Assembly: GCF_001598255.1 (NCBI RefSeq)
Contig: NZ_BCYP01000042.1
Span: forward strand, 1 to 64,000
Reading direction: 5' to 3'
From: Mitsuaria chitosanitabida ATCC BAA-476 = NBRC 102408
GTDB taxonomy: Bacteria > Pseudomonadota > Gammaproteobacteria > Burkholderiales > Burkholderiaceae_C
DNA: 64,000 nucleotides
Part shown: positions 8,364-15,885 of the stretch, one piece after another
How positions within the stretch are numbered: the first letter of the stretch is position 1
Layout: every line of letters starts with the position of its first letter
Translations under genes and position numbers: made by a program
The notes under the pieces: model-generated
Databases searched by the model: none
What the model saw: only the letters and a program-made list of their open reading frames with translations
What the model was told of the DNA's origin: nothing

Positions 8364-9236
8364 TCACGGGACGACCTGCCATCCCGACGACGACCAGCGC
8401 AGCAGCACGTCCGACAGCGGATTGGGCGACTTGCCCATCACCTCGCGCACCTGGGCGCGCAGCGCGTCGATCGCCGTCGGCGAGTCCTCGCCGATGTAGA
8501 GCACCGTGCCGTTGTCCGGCGCCGCCACGATCAGCACGCCGTGCTGCGCGTCGGCCAGCGGCTTCCAGTCGTCGATGAAGATGAGCCGGCTGGGTTGCGG
8601 CACCGTGCCGTCGATGCGGCCCACCTCGCCGGACGGCGCGGGCTTGGCCGTCTGCAGCACCTGCGGCAGCGCGTTGTAGGTGTTCTTGCGCGCCTCCTCG
8701 CGGGCCTGGTCCACCGACAGGTTCAGCGTCTTGTAGTCCTTCTCGCTGATCAGCCGCGTGGCGCGCGTGGTGTCGAAGACGGGCACCGTCACCAGCGGTC
8801 CGACGAAGGGCCGCGGCCGGTAGGTGGTCGCGTCGCCGCGGTTGTCGCGCTGCGCCTGCTGCACCGACGCGGCCGTGCGCACCGCCAGCCGCAGGGACTC
8901 GCGCGTGGCCGGAATGGTGGACGCGCGGAATTGCTCCGCCGTCGTCTTCACGAAGACGTTGACGTCGTCGGCGCAGTTGCCGCGGTTGGACTCGCAGCCC
9001 GCATAGAGCTTGTCCAGCTTCGTGCGCTGGGCCGCGATGCCCAGCACCAGCGGCTCGCGCACGGCCACGGTCTCGCCGCCGAGCTGCTGGCGCAGCAGCG
9101 AGGCGACGTACTCGGTGAAGCCGCTGGCGTCGTGCGGCACGCCGCCGACCTGCGCGAACGCAGGCGCGCCCAAGGCGCAGGACAACGCGGCCGCCGCGGC
9201 CAGGGAGGAAGCGGATCGAATGCGCAGGACCGGCAT
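8364..9236 (-). CDS. Hypothetical exported protein
   Basis: The product has 290 residues. A signal peptide is clear (about residues 1-29, ending ALGAPAFAQ). A GGAGG lies 5 bases before the ATG. The mature part has two cysteines (CESNRGNC, about residues 81-88) that could form a disulphide, and no transmembrane segment. I do not recognise the family. It is convergent with the chaperone operon (54 bases apart) and follows the phospholipase operon on the same strand, separated by strong hairpins. Confidence 0.75.
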   Translation of the reverse strand: MPVLRIRSASSLAAAAALSCALGAPAFAQVGGVPHDASGFTEYVASLLRQQLGGETVAVREPLVLGIAAQRTKLDKLYAGCESNRGNCADDVNVFVKTTAEQFRASTIPATRESLRLAVRTAASVQQAQRDNRGDATTYRPRPFVGPLVTVPVFDTTRATRLISEKDYKTLNLSVDQAREEARKNTYNALPQVLQTAKPAPSGEVGRIDGTVPQPSRLIFIDDWKPLADAQHGVLIVAAPDNGTVLYIGEDSPTAIDALRAQVREVMGKSPNPLSDVLLRWSSSGWQVVP

Positions 9237-9312
9237 GAGGACCTCCGGGTGTTCATGGGGAGGTCCGCATCAGGCAAGCGGCGATCCCGGCCTTCGCTGG
9301 GCGTACGACAAC

Positions 9313-9359
9313 GCCGACGGCGGCCCCGCGCGATCGCTCGCGCGCGGGCCGCCGTCGGC
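9313..9359 (-). terminator. Long hairpin after the phospholipase operon
   Basis: The arms GCCGACGGCGGCCC-C-GCGCG and CGCGCGGGCCGCCGTCGGC pair over about 19 bp with one bulge and an 8-base loop. A second hairpin (CCGATCC/GGATCGG) sits at 9365-9383. Neither has a clear U-tract on the minus strand. Placed 27-97 bases after the phospholipase stop codon, they probably end that transcript. Confidence 0.55.
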
Positions 9360-9409
9360 CGGGGCCGATCCTCGACGGATCGGGCGTCAGCGGGCGCTCA
9401 GCCCGCCGC

Positions 9410-11599
9410 TCAGCCTTGCACGCGGAACTGGTCCGCCACCGCCAGGCCTTCCATCGCCGGATCGCTGATGGACGGCGCGCCGGTCTCCACGTGGCCGGCG
9501 AAGCGGCGCAGGAAGTCGGTCTGGCCGGTCACCCGCACCGACACGTCGTACCAGAAGGCGCTGGCAGCGATCGACAGACGCAGCTCGCTGCGGCTGCGCG
9601 CCGGGACGCTCACCACCGTCGGCGCGGTGCTCTGGTACTTGTTGTGCGCGACGCTGAAGCTCGCCGCCACCGGGCCGGTGTTGACCAGGGTCAGCAGCAG
9701 CTCGCCGGTGGCCGGGCTGGCCTTGACGATCACGTCCGGGTTGGGCTGGCCGGCCGCCGCGACGCGTCGCGCGTTGCCGGCGAAGTGGCGGTGGAAGCCG
9801 TTGGGGCCCAGCACCCACAGGTCGTAGGCGCCGGTGGCCGTCGGCGCGAAGCTGCCGGTGATGGACTTGCCGGCCTCGACCGTGTAGCGGCGCGGGATGT
9901 CGCCCAGGCGCAGGCGGTCATAGACGTGGAACACCGCCGCGGCCGCACCGGTGTTCTGGAAGCTCAGCGCCACCGCGGTCGCGTTGGGACCGGCGCCGGC
10001 GGCCAGCGCGGCCGTCGCCTGCAGGTCGTAGGGCAGCGCGCGGGCCGGGCGCACGCCCGTGTTCTGCGACGGCAGCTGCAGCGTGGTCGGCGCGGTCGGC
10101 GTGGTCGTGCCGGGCAGCGCGCGCGCCTTGTTGGCCAGGGCCACCGTGGCGGGCAGCTTGGAGAAGAACTCGCTGTCCTCGGGGTCGGCGAAGTTGAAGC
10201 ACGAGGTCAGGTCGCCCGCGACCGCGCGGCGCCAGGCGCTGATGTTCGGTTCCATGATGCCGAAGCGGGCCTCGATGAAACGCAGCACCGAGGTGTGGTC
10301 CGCGACCTGCGAGTTCACCCAGCCGCCCTTGCTCCACGGCGAGACGACGTACATCGGCACGCGCGGGCCCATACCGTAGGGGCGGTGCAGGTAGGTGGCC
10401 GAGGCGCCGTTGAGGATCTCGCAGTGCTCGCCGGTGAAGTCCACCGTCGAGGCGCCGGCCATCACGGCCTGCGCCGGGTCGGCGTTCCAGCTCACGTAGG
10501 ACGGCGCGGCCGGCGGCGGCATGTGGTCGAAGAAGCCGTCGTTCTCGTCGAAGTTGATGAACAGGACGGTCTTGCTCCACACGTCCGGGTTGGACGTCAG
10601 CGCGTCCAGCACCTTCGAGGTGTAGTCCGCGCCCTGCGCCGGGCTGGACGGTCCGGGATGCTCGGAGCCCTCGGCGGTGGCGACGATCCAGGACACGGCC
10701 GGCAGGCGGTTGTTGAGCACGTCGTCGCGCAGCAGGTCCAGGTCGCGCGTCGAGACGCCGCGGTCCTTCAGCGCCTGCGAGAAGCCGGCGCGGCCGTACC
10801 AGGCGTCGCGGAACACCTTGAACCCGGCCAGCGGGTTGTCGGTGAAGTTGTCGCCCATGTTCTCGTAGACCTGCCAGCTGATGCCGGCGGCCTGCAGGCG
10901 CTCCGGATAGGTGGTCCAGGTGTAGTCGGTGGCCGGATTCGCGTTGAAGGAATCGTGGCTGTTGTCGGTCGACGGGCCGTTGCCCTTGCGCAGCGGATCG
11001 TTGGTGCCGGTCCAGATGAACAGGCGGTTGGTGTTGGTGCCGGTCTGCGTGGCGCAGTGGTAGGCGTCGCAGAGCGTGAACGCGTTGGCCAGGGCGAACT
11101 GGAAGGGCAGGTCCTGCTCCTTGAAGTGGCCCATCGAATGGTTCTGCTTGGCCTTGGGCCAGTTGTTCATGCGGCCGTGATCCCAGGCGGCCTGGGCGTC
11201 GGTCCACGAGTGCGGCGTGCCCGTCACGCGCATGAAGGCGAAGTTCTGCGCGGTGTTCAGGTGGAAGGGCGCGATCGCGCCGGGCGCGGCGTTGTTGACC
11301 GTGGGCTGGACCCAGACGTTGCGGGACTTGACGTTGGTCGAGTCGGCCACCGGCGCCGGGAACGGATCGCCGAAGCCGCGCACGCCGTTCATCGTGCCGA
11401 AGTAGTGGTCGAAGGAGCGGTTCTCCTGGGTCAGGATGACGATGTGCTCGACGTCCTGGATGGTGCCGGTGCGCACGGCGGCCTTGATGGACAGCGCGCG
11501 GGCGATGGCCGGCGGGAAGGTGGTCAGGGCGGCGGTGGCGCCGGCGGCCGTGGCGACGGCGCGGAGGAACTGGCGGCGGGGCGGATGCTGCTGCGTCAT
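9410..11599 (-). CDS. Tat-exported phospholipase C, phosphocholine-specific type
   Basis: The 729-residue product begins with a twin-arginine signal (RRQFLRAVA, then a hydrophobic stretch). The phosphoesterase domain starts with HIVILTQENRSFDHYFG (about residues 52-68) and includes NFDENDGFFDHMPPP and VSPWSKGGWVNSQVADHTS, all marks of the PlcC/acid phosphatase A fold. Two small beta domains of the DUF756 type close the protein. Length and layout fit the phosphocholine-specific bacterial phospholipases C. The likely role is release of phosphate or choline from phospholipids outside the cytoplasm. A GAGGAGA lies just before the ATG. It is 11 bases downstream of the PEP-CTERM gene, in one operon. 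Confidence 0.88.
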   Translation of the reverse strand: MTQQHPPRRQFLRAVATAAGATAALTTFPPAIARALSIKAAVRTGTIQDVEHIVILTQENRSFDHYFGTMNGVRGFGDPFPAPVADSTNVKSRNVWVQPTVNNAAPGAIAPFHLNTAQNFAFMRVTGTPHSWTDAQAAWDHGRMNNWPKAKQNHSMGHFKEQDLPFQFALANAFTLCDAYHCATQTGTNTNRLFIWTGTNDPLRKGNGPSTDNSHDSFNANPATDYTWTTYPERLQAAGISWQVYENMGDNFTDNPLAGFKVFRDAWYGRAGFSQALKDRGVSTRDLDLLRDDVLNNRLPAVSWIVATAEGSEHPGPSSPAQGADYTSKVLDALTSNPDVWSKTVLFINFDENDGFFDHMPPPAAPSYVSWNADPAQAVMAGASTVDFTGEHCEILNGASATYLHRPYGMGPRVPMYVVSPWSKGGWVNSQVADHTSVLRFIEARFGIMEPNISAWRRAVAGDLTSCFNFADPEDSEFFSKLPATVALANKARALPGTTTPTAPTTLQLPSQNTGVRPARALPYDLQATAALAAGAGPNATAVALSFQNTGAAAAVFHVYDRLRLGDIPRRYTVEAGKSITGSFAPTATGAYDLWVLGPNGFHRHFAGNARRVAAAGQPNPDVIVKASPATGELLLTLVNTGPVAASFSVAHNKYQSTAPTVVSVPARSRSELRLSIAASAFWYDVSVRVTGQTDFLRRFAGHVETGAPSISDPAMEGLAVADQFRVQG

Positions 11600-11610
11600 G
11601 GCGGTTCTCC

Positions 11611-12234
11611 TCAGGCGGCGATGGCGGTGGAAGCGGAGGCGCCGGCCTTGCGGCGGCGCACGATCAGCGCGGCGAAGGCCAGGCCGCCCAGGGCGAGCGC
11701 GCCGGAGGCCGGCTCGGGCACGGCGGCGCTGAAGGTCAGGTCGTCCATGACGAAGAAGGCCGGATCGCTGCTGCGGAAGACGATGCGGTCGACCAGGCCG
11801 GCGTAGCCGCTGTTCAGGAAGGTGGGCGTGTCGCTCAGGCCCAGGGTCAGGGTCGAGGCGACCAGGCTGCCCGCGAAGTACATGTCGACAGCGACGTTCA
11901 CGCCCTGGAAGCCGGCGAACCAGGCGCCCTGGAAGGTGCTGGGGCTCAGGAAGCCGATGGCGCTGGTGGCGCTGGAGCCGTCGAAGCCCAGGGTGGCGCG
12001 ACGGTCGCCGGAGTGGGCGGTGTAGGGCGACTGCTCGCCGGCGAACTGGAACCAGGAGCTGGCGGACCAGTCCAGGCCGGCGTAGTTCGCGGGCAGCGTG
12101 CCGTCGTCCTTCAGGTCGTCGAAGGTGACGACGGTGGCGGAAGCGAAGGGCGCGGCCAGGGCCAGCGTGAGCGGGAACAGGACGGCGCCGGCCAGACGGG
12201 CCAGGCGGGCGGGGCGAGCGATGAGCTTGCGCAT
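11611..12234 (-). CDS. PEP-CTERM sorted exported protein
   Basis: The product is 207 residues when started at the ATG preceded by GGAG (12234); an open frame extends 12 codons further. Residues about 1-34 are a signal peptide. The end carries VPEPASGALALGGLAFAAL followed by an RRRK stretch: the PEP motif, membrane helix and basic tail recognised by exosortase. Between them lies a secreted domain of about 140 residues with FDDL near its start and no cysteines. No exosortase gene is in this window. Being first in an operon with phospholipase C suggests linked expression. Ligand or structural role unknown. Confidence 0.85.
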   Translation of the reverse strand: MRKLIARPARLARLAGAVLFPLTLALAAPFASATVVTFDDLKDDGTLPANYAGLDWSASSWFQFAGEQSPYTAHSGDRRATLGFDGSSATSAIGFLSPSTFQGAWFAGFQGVNVAVDMYFAGSLVASTLTLGLSDTPTFLNSGYAGLVDRIVFRSSDPAFFVMDDLTFSAAVPEPASGALALGGLAFAALIVRRRKAGASASTAIAA

Positions 12235-12263
12235 GGGAGTCTCCAGAGGATCTGCGGGAGGGG

Positions 12264-12304
12264 CGTTCACGCGCGGGGTCAGGTCTTGCCTGAGCGGGTG
12301 AACG
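12264..12304 (-). promoter_or_regulatory. Nested inverted repeat in the leader of the PEP-CTERM-phospholipase operon
   Basis: CGTTCAC (12264-12270) pairs with GTGAACG (12298-12304) and TCAGG (12279-12283) pairs inside with CCTGA (12289-12293). It starts 30 bases before the start codon, so it would lie in the 5' leader of the mRNA, or act as an operator. Confidence 0.4.
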
Positions 12305-12332
12305 TGGAACGCGGCGGATCGTCGGAGGACGG

Positions 12333-12365
12333 GGTGACACTCCGGTGAACGCTCGGTGTCAAGGG
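12333..12365 (-). promoter_or_regulatory. Three 11-bp phased repeats, Pho-box-like, with TTGACA
   Basis: On the plus strand GGTGACACTCC, GGTGAACGCTC and GGTGTCAAGGG follow each other without a gap. On the minus strand, in the direction of the operon, this gives TTGACACC, GTTCACC and TGTCACC at 11-bp steps. Pho boxes are 11-bp direct repeats with a TGTCA core, and phospholipase C genes are often under PhoB, so this is a candidate PhoB site. The same bases contain a consensus -35 (TTGACA, minus strand, 12362-12357). Not proven. Confidence 0.45.
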
Positions 12366-12661
12366 TGGGGACCTACCTTCATCTGAGGGGGAAGGTCGCC
12401 GGAAGCCGGGGCGCGTCGTCAAACCGACGCGGGAGCGTCATGTAACGCTGGATGTGGCGAGGGTGGTGACGGATGTGACGAGACGATTCGGCGGGCCGCC
12501 GTCGCTGCAGCCGCAATGACCTTGATCAGTCTCTGCAGGGGGACTGACCTCCCTGAATCAGCACCCCCATCAAGACCGCATTTCGGAGGAGATACAGACG
12601 GCCGTTCGTTGCCGAGACTCTGCGGGTCGGGCCGTGGGGTCCGGTCAACAAGGAACACACC
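12366..12661. other. Intergenic region between divergent genes
   Basis: This 296-base stretch, between the phased repeats and the gene at 12662, presumably holds the promoter of the rightward gene. I see no convincing -35/-10 pair, RNA gene or repeat here. Confidence 0.5.
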
Positions 12662-13147
12662 ATGCATGCAGAGATCGATCCGCACCGGGCGGGACGGACT
12701 GGGATGAATGTCGCCGACCGTCAGCACGAGCCGCTGGATGCGGCGTCCTTTGAGGAACTGCTCCTCAACCTCCAGCATCCACATCTGGCATTTGGCGACG
12801 CCGCCGATGCGGACCTTGTCGCCAGGTGCGAGATGGCCGATTGGCAGGCTTGTGCTGAGGCGATGAGAAGGGTGCTGCGGCGCAGCGGGCTTTCAGCCGA
12901 GCACGCGTTGAAGTTGCTGAAGCTGGCGGGGGACTTCACCCGTCTTCATCACATCCGTCTGCAGGGTGCTCCATGGCTGTGCACGTTCGAGATGGACGAT
13001 GACTTCTGGATCCGCTACGACGTCCACACCTGTCTGGACTACGACCATGTGACCATCTGGGACAACCGGTTCGACGACCTCCTCACAAAGCACCAGCTCA
13101 ATCGAGAGCGCTTCTTCCTGCGCTTTCTGGACGGCGGCCCGCGCTGA
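12662..13147 (+). CDS. Hypothetical protein next to a HEPN-type gene
   Basis: The 161-residue product has no signal peptide or membrane segment. AAGGA is 7 bases before the ATG; a second ATG 14 codons in is possible. Aromatic and acidic residues are concentrated in the C-terminal half (EMDDDFWIRYDVHTCLDYDH and VTIWDNRFDDLL). It is followed after 31 bases by a HEPN-like gene, so the two may act together, for example as partner and effector. I do not recognise the family. Confidence 0.6.
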   Translation: MHAEIDPHRAGRTGMNVADRQHEPLDAASFEELLLNLQHPHLAFGDAADADLVARCEMADWQACAEAMRRVLRRSGLSAEHALKLLKLAGDFTRLHHIRLQGAPWLCTFEMDDDFWIRYDVHTCLDYDHVTIWDNRFDDLLTKHQLNRERFFLRFLDGGPR

Positions 13148-13178
13148 GCGGCTTGCAGGCATTCGCGCCGGAGGGTTC

Positions 13179-13664
13179 ATGTTCCACCAATCTCACGACT
13201 GGCTTCGGCTCGCCCGGGAGCTCGGGCAGCGCCCCGACGAGACCGCTCAGCGGTCAGCCATCAGCCGCGCGTATTACGCGGCCTATCACTGCTGCCTGAC
13301 CTGGGAGCGGCTGCTTCCCGCCCCAGGCGTGGACGGAGGATTGCCAAGCGTCCATTCGGCGCTCATCGCGCGGCTGGAACATCCTCACCGAGCTTGCAGT
13401 CGCATCGAGGCAGCGCGCTCCAGGACGCTGGGAAAGTTGCTGCGTGCGCAGCGGACACGAAGAGCGACAGCGGACTATCAGTGGGACAAACCGATATCGA
13501 CCGATCTGGTCGACAAGCAGTTGCGGGCGGCGACTCTGGTCATACGCGAATGCGACCACACGGCCTCTCCGCGAGCTCCCCGCAGTTCGCCTAGCTCCGC
13601 CCCTCGGCGAAGCGCTGATACCAGGCCACCGCGTCCGCATTCGCCATCGCATCGCGCTTCATGA
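13179..13664 (+). CDS. HEPN-like domain protein
   Basis: The 161-residue product has RSAISRAYYAAYHCCLT near residues 25-41, the usual first-helix signature of HEPN proteins, and later RRATADYQWD, like the (R)RxADY segment of the SAV_6107-type group. HEPN proteins include RNA-cutting toxins and non-catalytic helpers. The catalytic R-x4-6-H motif is not obvious, so activity is uncertain. The last about 30 residues are Pro/Ser/Arg-rich and lie opposite the end of the aacS gene (74-base overlap), so the original stop may have been lost. GGAGGG precedes the ATG. Confidence 0.65.
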   Translation: MFHQSHDWLRLARELGQRPDETAQRSAISRAYYAAYHCCLTWERLLPAPGVDGGLPSVHSALIARLEHPHRACSRIEAARSRTLGKLLRAQRTRRATADYQWDKPISTDLVDKQLRAATLVIRECDHTASPRAPRSSPSSAPRRSADTRPPRPHSPSHRAS

Positions 13665-15615
13665 CCTGCTCGGCGGCGGCGCCGAGCAGCAGCTTCTTGA
13701 TCGGCAGCTCCATCTTCTTGCCCGAGAGCGTGCGCGGGATCGCCTCGACCTGATGGATCTCGTCGGGCACGTGGCGCGCGGACAAGGCCTTCTTGATCGA
13801 CTCCCGCAAGCGCCGTTGCAGCGCGTCGTCCATCGCCACGCCCTCGCGCAGGTGCACGAACAGCAGCAGGCAACTGGGACGGCCCAGGTACTCCAGGTCG
13901 ACGACCAGGCTGTCCAGCACCTCGGGATGCGTCTCCACCGCGCGATACAGCTCCGCCGTGCCCATGCGGATGCCGTGGCGGTTGATCGTCGCGTCCGATC
14001 GGCCGTAGATGATGCCGCCGCCCGTGGGCGTGATCCTCAGCCAGTCGCCATGGCGCCAGATGCCTTCCCCGTGCGGGCCGCGATACATGTCGAAGTAGCT
14101 CGACAGGTAGCGCTCGTTGTCCTTGTCGCCCCAGAAGTACAGCGGCATCGACGGCATCGGTCGCGTGCAGACCAGCTCCCCGACCTCGTCCACCAGCGGA
14201 CGGCCGTGGCCGTGTTCATCAGCCTCGGAGAAGGCATGCACCGCCGCGCCCAGGCTGCGCACCTGCATCTGCCCGCGCACCAGCGGCTCGGTGATCAGCC
14301 CGGTCAAGAAGGCCCCCGCGAAGTCGGTGCCGCCGCTGATGATGCAGATCCAGATCGGCTTCCCGTCGGGCTTCGGGCAGTTCGCCCAGATCCAGTCGTA
14401 GCTCTCGTCGGCGAGCGGACTGCCCGTGCTGCCGATCGCGCGCAGACGGCTCAGGTCGCCGTGCTTCAGGGGCTCGACACCGGCCTTCAGGCAGCTCGCG
14501 TAGAAGGCCGCGCCGGCACCGAAGAAGGTCGCGCCGGAGAGCGCCACGAATCGCCACAACGTGCTCCAGTCCGGGGCGTCCTTGGGACCGGCGGGACTGC
14601 CGTCGAAGAGGCAGATCGTCGTGCCGCCCATCAGCGCGCCGACCTGGCAGTTCCACATGATCCAGCCCGTCGAGCTGTACCAGTGGAAGCGGTCCCCCGT
14701 GTCCACCGTCGCGCCGACGTTGTTGTGGATGCCGCCCTTGAGCATCTCCATCATCACGCCGCCATGGCCGTGGACGATGGGCTTGGGCAGGCCAGTCGTG
14801 CCGCTGGAGTAGACGATCCACAGCGGGTGGTCGAAGGGCACGGCCTCGGGCGCGCGGGGCGCCGGATGGGCGATGAGGTCGGACCAGCGATGGGCGCGGC
14901 GGGAGGTGCTCGACAAGGGCGCGGGATCGGCGGAGGGGTCGAGGTTGCCGAGCAGCACGACGTCGTGGACGGTCGGGAGCTCGTCGAGCATCTGCGTGAG
15001 CAGGCCCATGCGATCGATGGTCTGGCCGGCGTAGCGCACGCCGTCGGCGGCGATCAGCACCTTGGGTTCGATCTGGCGGAAGCGGTCGAGCACGGCCACC
15101 GGACCCATGTCGGGCGAGCAGACCGACCACACGGCCCCCAGGCTCGCCACCGCGAGGAAGGCCACCGCGGTCGCGGGGACGTTGGGGAGGTAGGCGACGA
15201 CGCGGTCGCCGCGGCGCACGCCCAGGTCGTGCAGGGAGGCGGCGAGGGCGCCGACCTGGCGCCGCAGCTCCGGCCAGGACATCTCGCCGAGCGAGCCGCG
15301 CGCGAGCATCGTCTCGTCGGCGTGCACGATGGCCGGATGCCCGGCCGCATGGGCGGCGTCGACATGCCGCAGGGCCTGCGAGGCCACGTTCAGCGTCGCG
15401 CCGCGGAACCACACCGCGCCGGGCATGCGCTCCTCGCAGAGCGCGGCGTCGAAAGGCGTCTCGGAGCGCACGTCGAAGTGGTCCCAGATGCTGCGCCAGA
15501 AGGCGTCGAGCTCCGTCACCGACCAGCTCCACAGCGAGGGGAAATCCTCGAAGGTCAGACCGCGCTCGTCGCGCAGGAAGCGCAGGTAGTGGTCGATCTG
15601 CGGCGTCGGGGTCAT
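13591..15615 (-). CDS. aacS: Acetoacetyl-CoA synthetase
   Basis: The 674-residue product is an ANL-superfamily enzyme that activates acetoacetate with ATP and CoA. It feeds ketone bodies or polyhydroxybutyrate breakdown products back to acetyl-CoA. The N-terminal part matches acetoacetyl-CoA synthetases, with the P-loop-like YSSGTTGLPKP at residues 269-279, GDWLRI near 490, and the C-terminal SGKKMELPIKK that holds the catalytic lysine (about 632-642). Length fits the family (about 650-680). AAGGAG precedes the ATG. It stands alone and converges on the HEPN-like gene. Confidence 0.9.
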   Translation of the reverse strand: MTPTPQIDHYLRFLRDERGLTFEDFPSLWSWSVTELDAFWRSIWDHFDVRSETPFDAALCEERMPGAVWFRGATLNVASQALRHVDAAHAAGHPAIVHADETMLARGSLGEMSWPELRRQVGALAASLHDLGVRRGDRVVAYLPNVPATAVAFLAVASLGAVWSVCSPDMGPVAVLDRFRQIEPKVLIAADGVRYAGQTIDRMGLLTQMLDELPTVHDVVLLGNLDPSADPAPLSSTSRRAHRWSDLIAHPAPRAPEAVPFDHPLWIVYSSGTTGLPKPIVHGHGGVMMEMLKGGIHNNVGATVDTGDRFHWYSSTGWIMWNCQVGALMGGTTICLFDGSPAGPKDAPDWSTLWRFVALSGATFFGAGAAFYASCLKAGVEPLKHGDLSRLRAIGSTGSPLADESYDWIWANCPKPDGKPIWICIISGGTDFAGAFLTGLITEPLVRGQMQVRSLGAAVHAFSEADEHGHGRPLVDEVGELVCTRPMPSMPLYFWGDKDNERYLSSYFDMYRGPHGEGIWRHGDWLRITPTGGGIIYGRSDATINRHGIRMGTAELYRAVETHPEVLDSLVVDLEYLGRPSCLLLFVHLREGVAMDDALQRRLRESIKKALSARHVPDEIHQVEAIPRTLSGKKMELPIKKLLLGAAAEQVMKRDAMANADAVAWYQRFAEGRS

Positions 15616-15695
15616 GCGAGGCTCCTTGTCGAGGAGCGATGACGATAGCGCTTGTCGCCGTCGGTCGCCGTCACTCAGGCGACCGAGCGGGAACG

Positions 15696-15738
15696 CCCCC
15701 TCACCCCAGCCCTCTCCCCCTCCCGGGGGCGAGGGAGT
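15696..15738. repeat. Dispersed C/G-rich intergenic repeat, copy 1
   Basis: CCCCTCACCCCAGCCCTCTC is followed by an imperfect inverted GGGGGCGAGGGAG. Related copies are at 28772-28810 and 47887-47924, all between genes. Such elements are common in Burkholderiales genomes. The remainder of 15616-15885 shows nothing else I can name. Confidence 0.7.
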
Positions 15739-15885
15739 GGATGGCGGCGAGCTCGCAAGGCTGCATCCGCGGCATCTTCCGCATCTCCCGCGTCTACTGC
15801 GTCTGCGTCTGCGTCGGCGACGGCTGCAGCGGCAAAGGCTGCGGCGGCGACCGATGCGTCAGGGACGCGGCAGGAGGTGCCGCGC

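Noticed and set aside
12434-12470. A second Pho-like repeat set (GTCATGTAACGC, GTGACGGATGTGACG)
   Set aside because: The repeats are not in 11-bp phase and the TGTCA core is incomplete, unlike the set at 12333-12365.
13444-15642. 732-codon plus-strand open frame opposite aacS
   Set aside because: Antisense shadow of the acetoacetyl-CoA synthetase gene; no family match and biased His/Arg/Asp composition.
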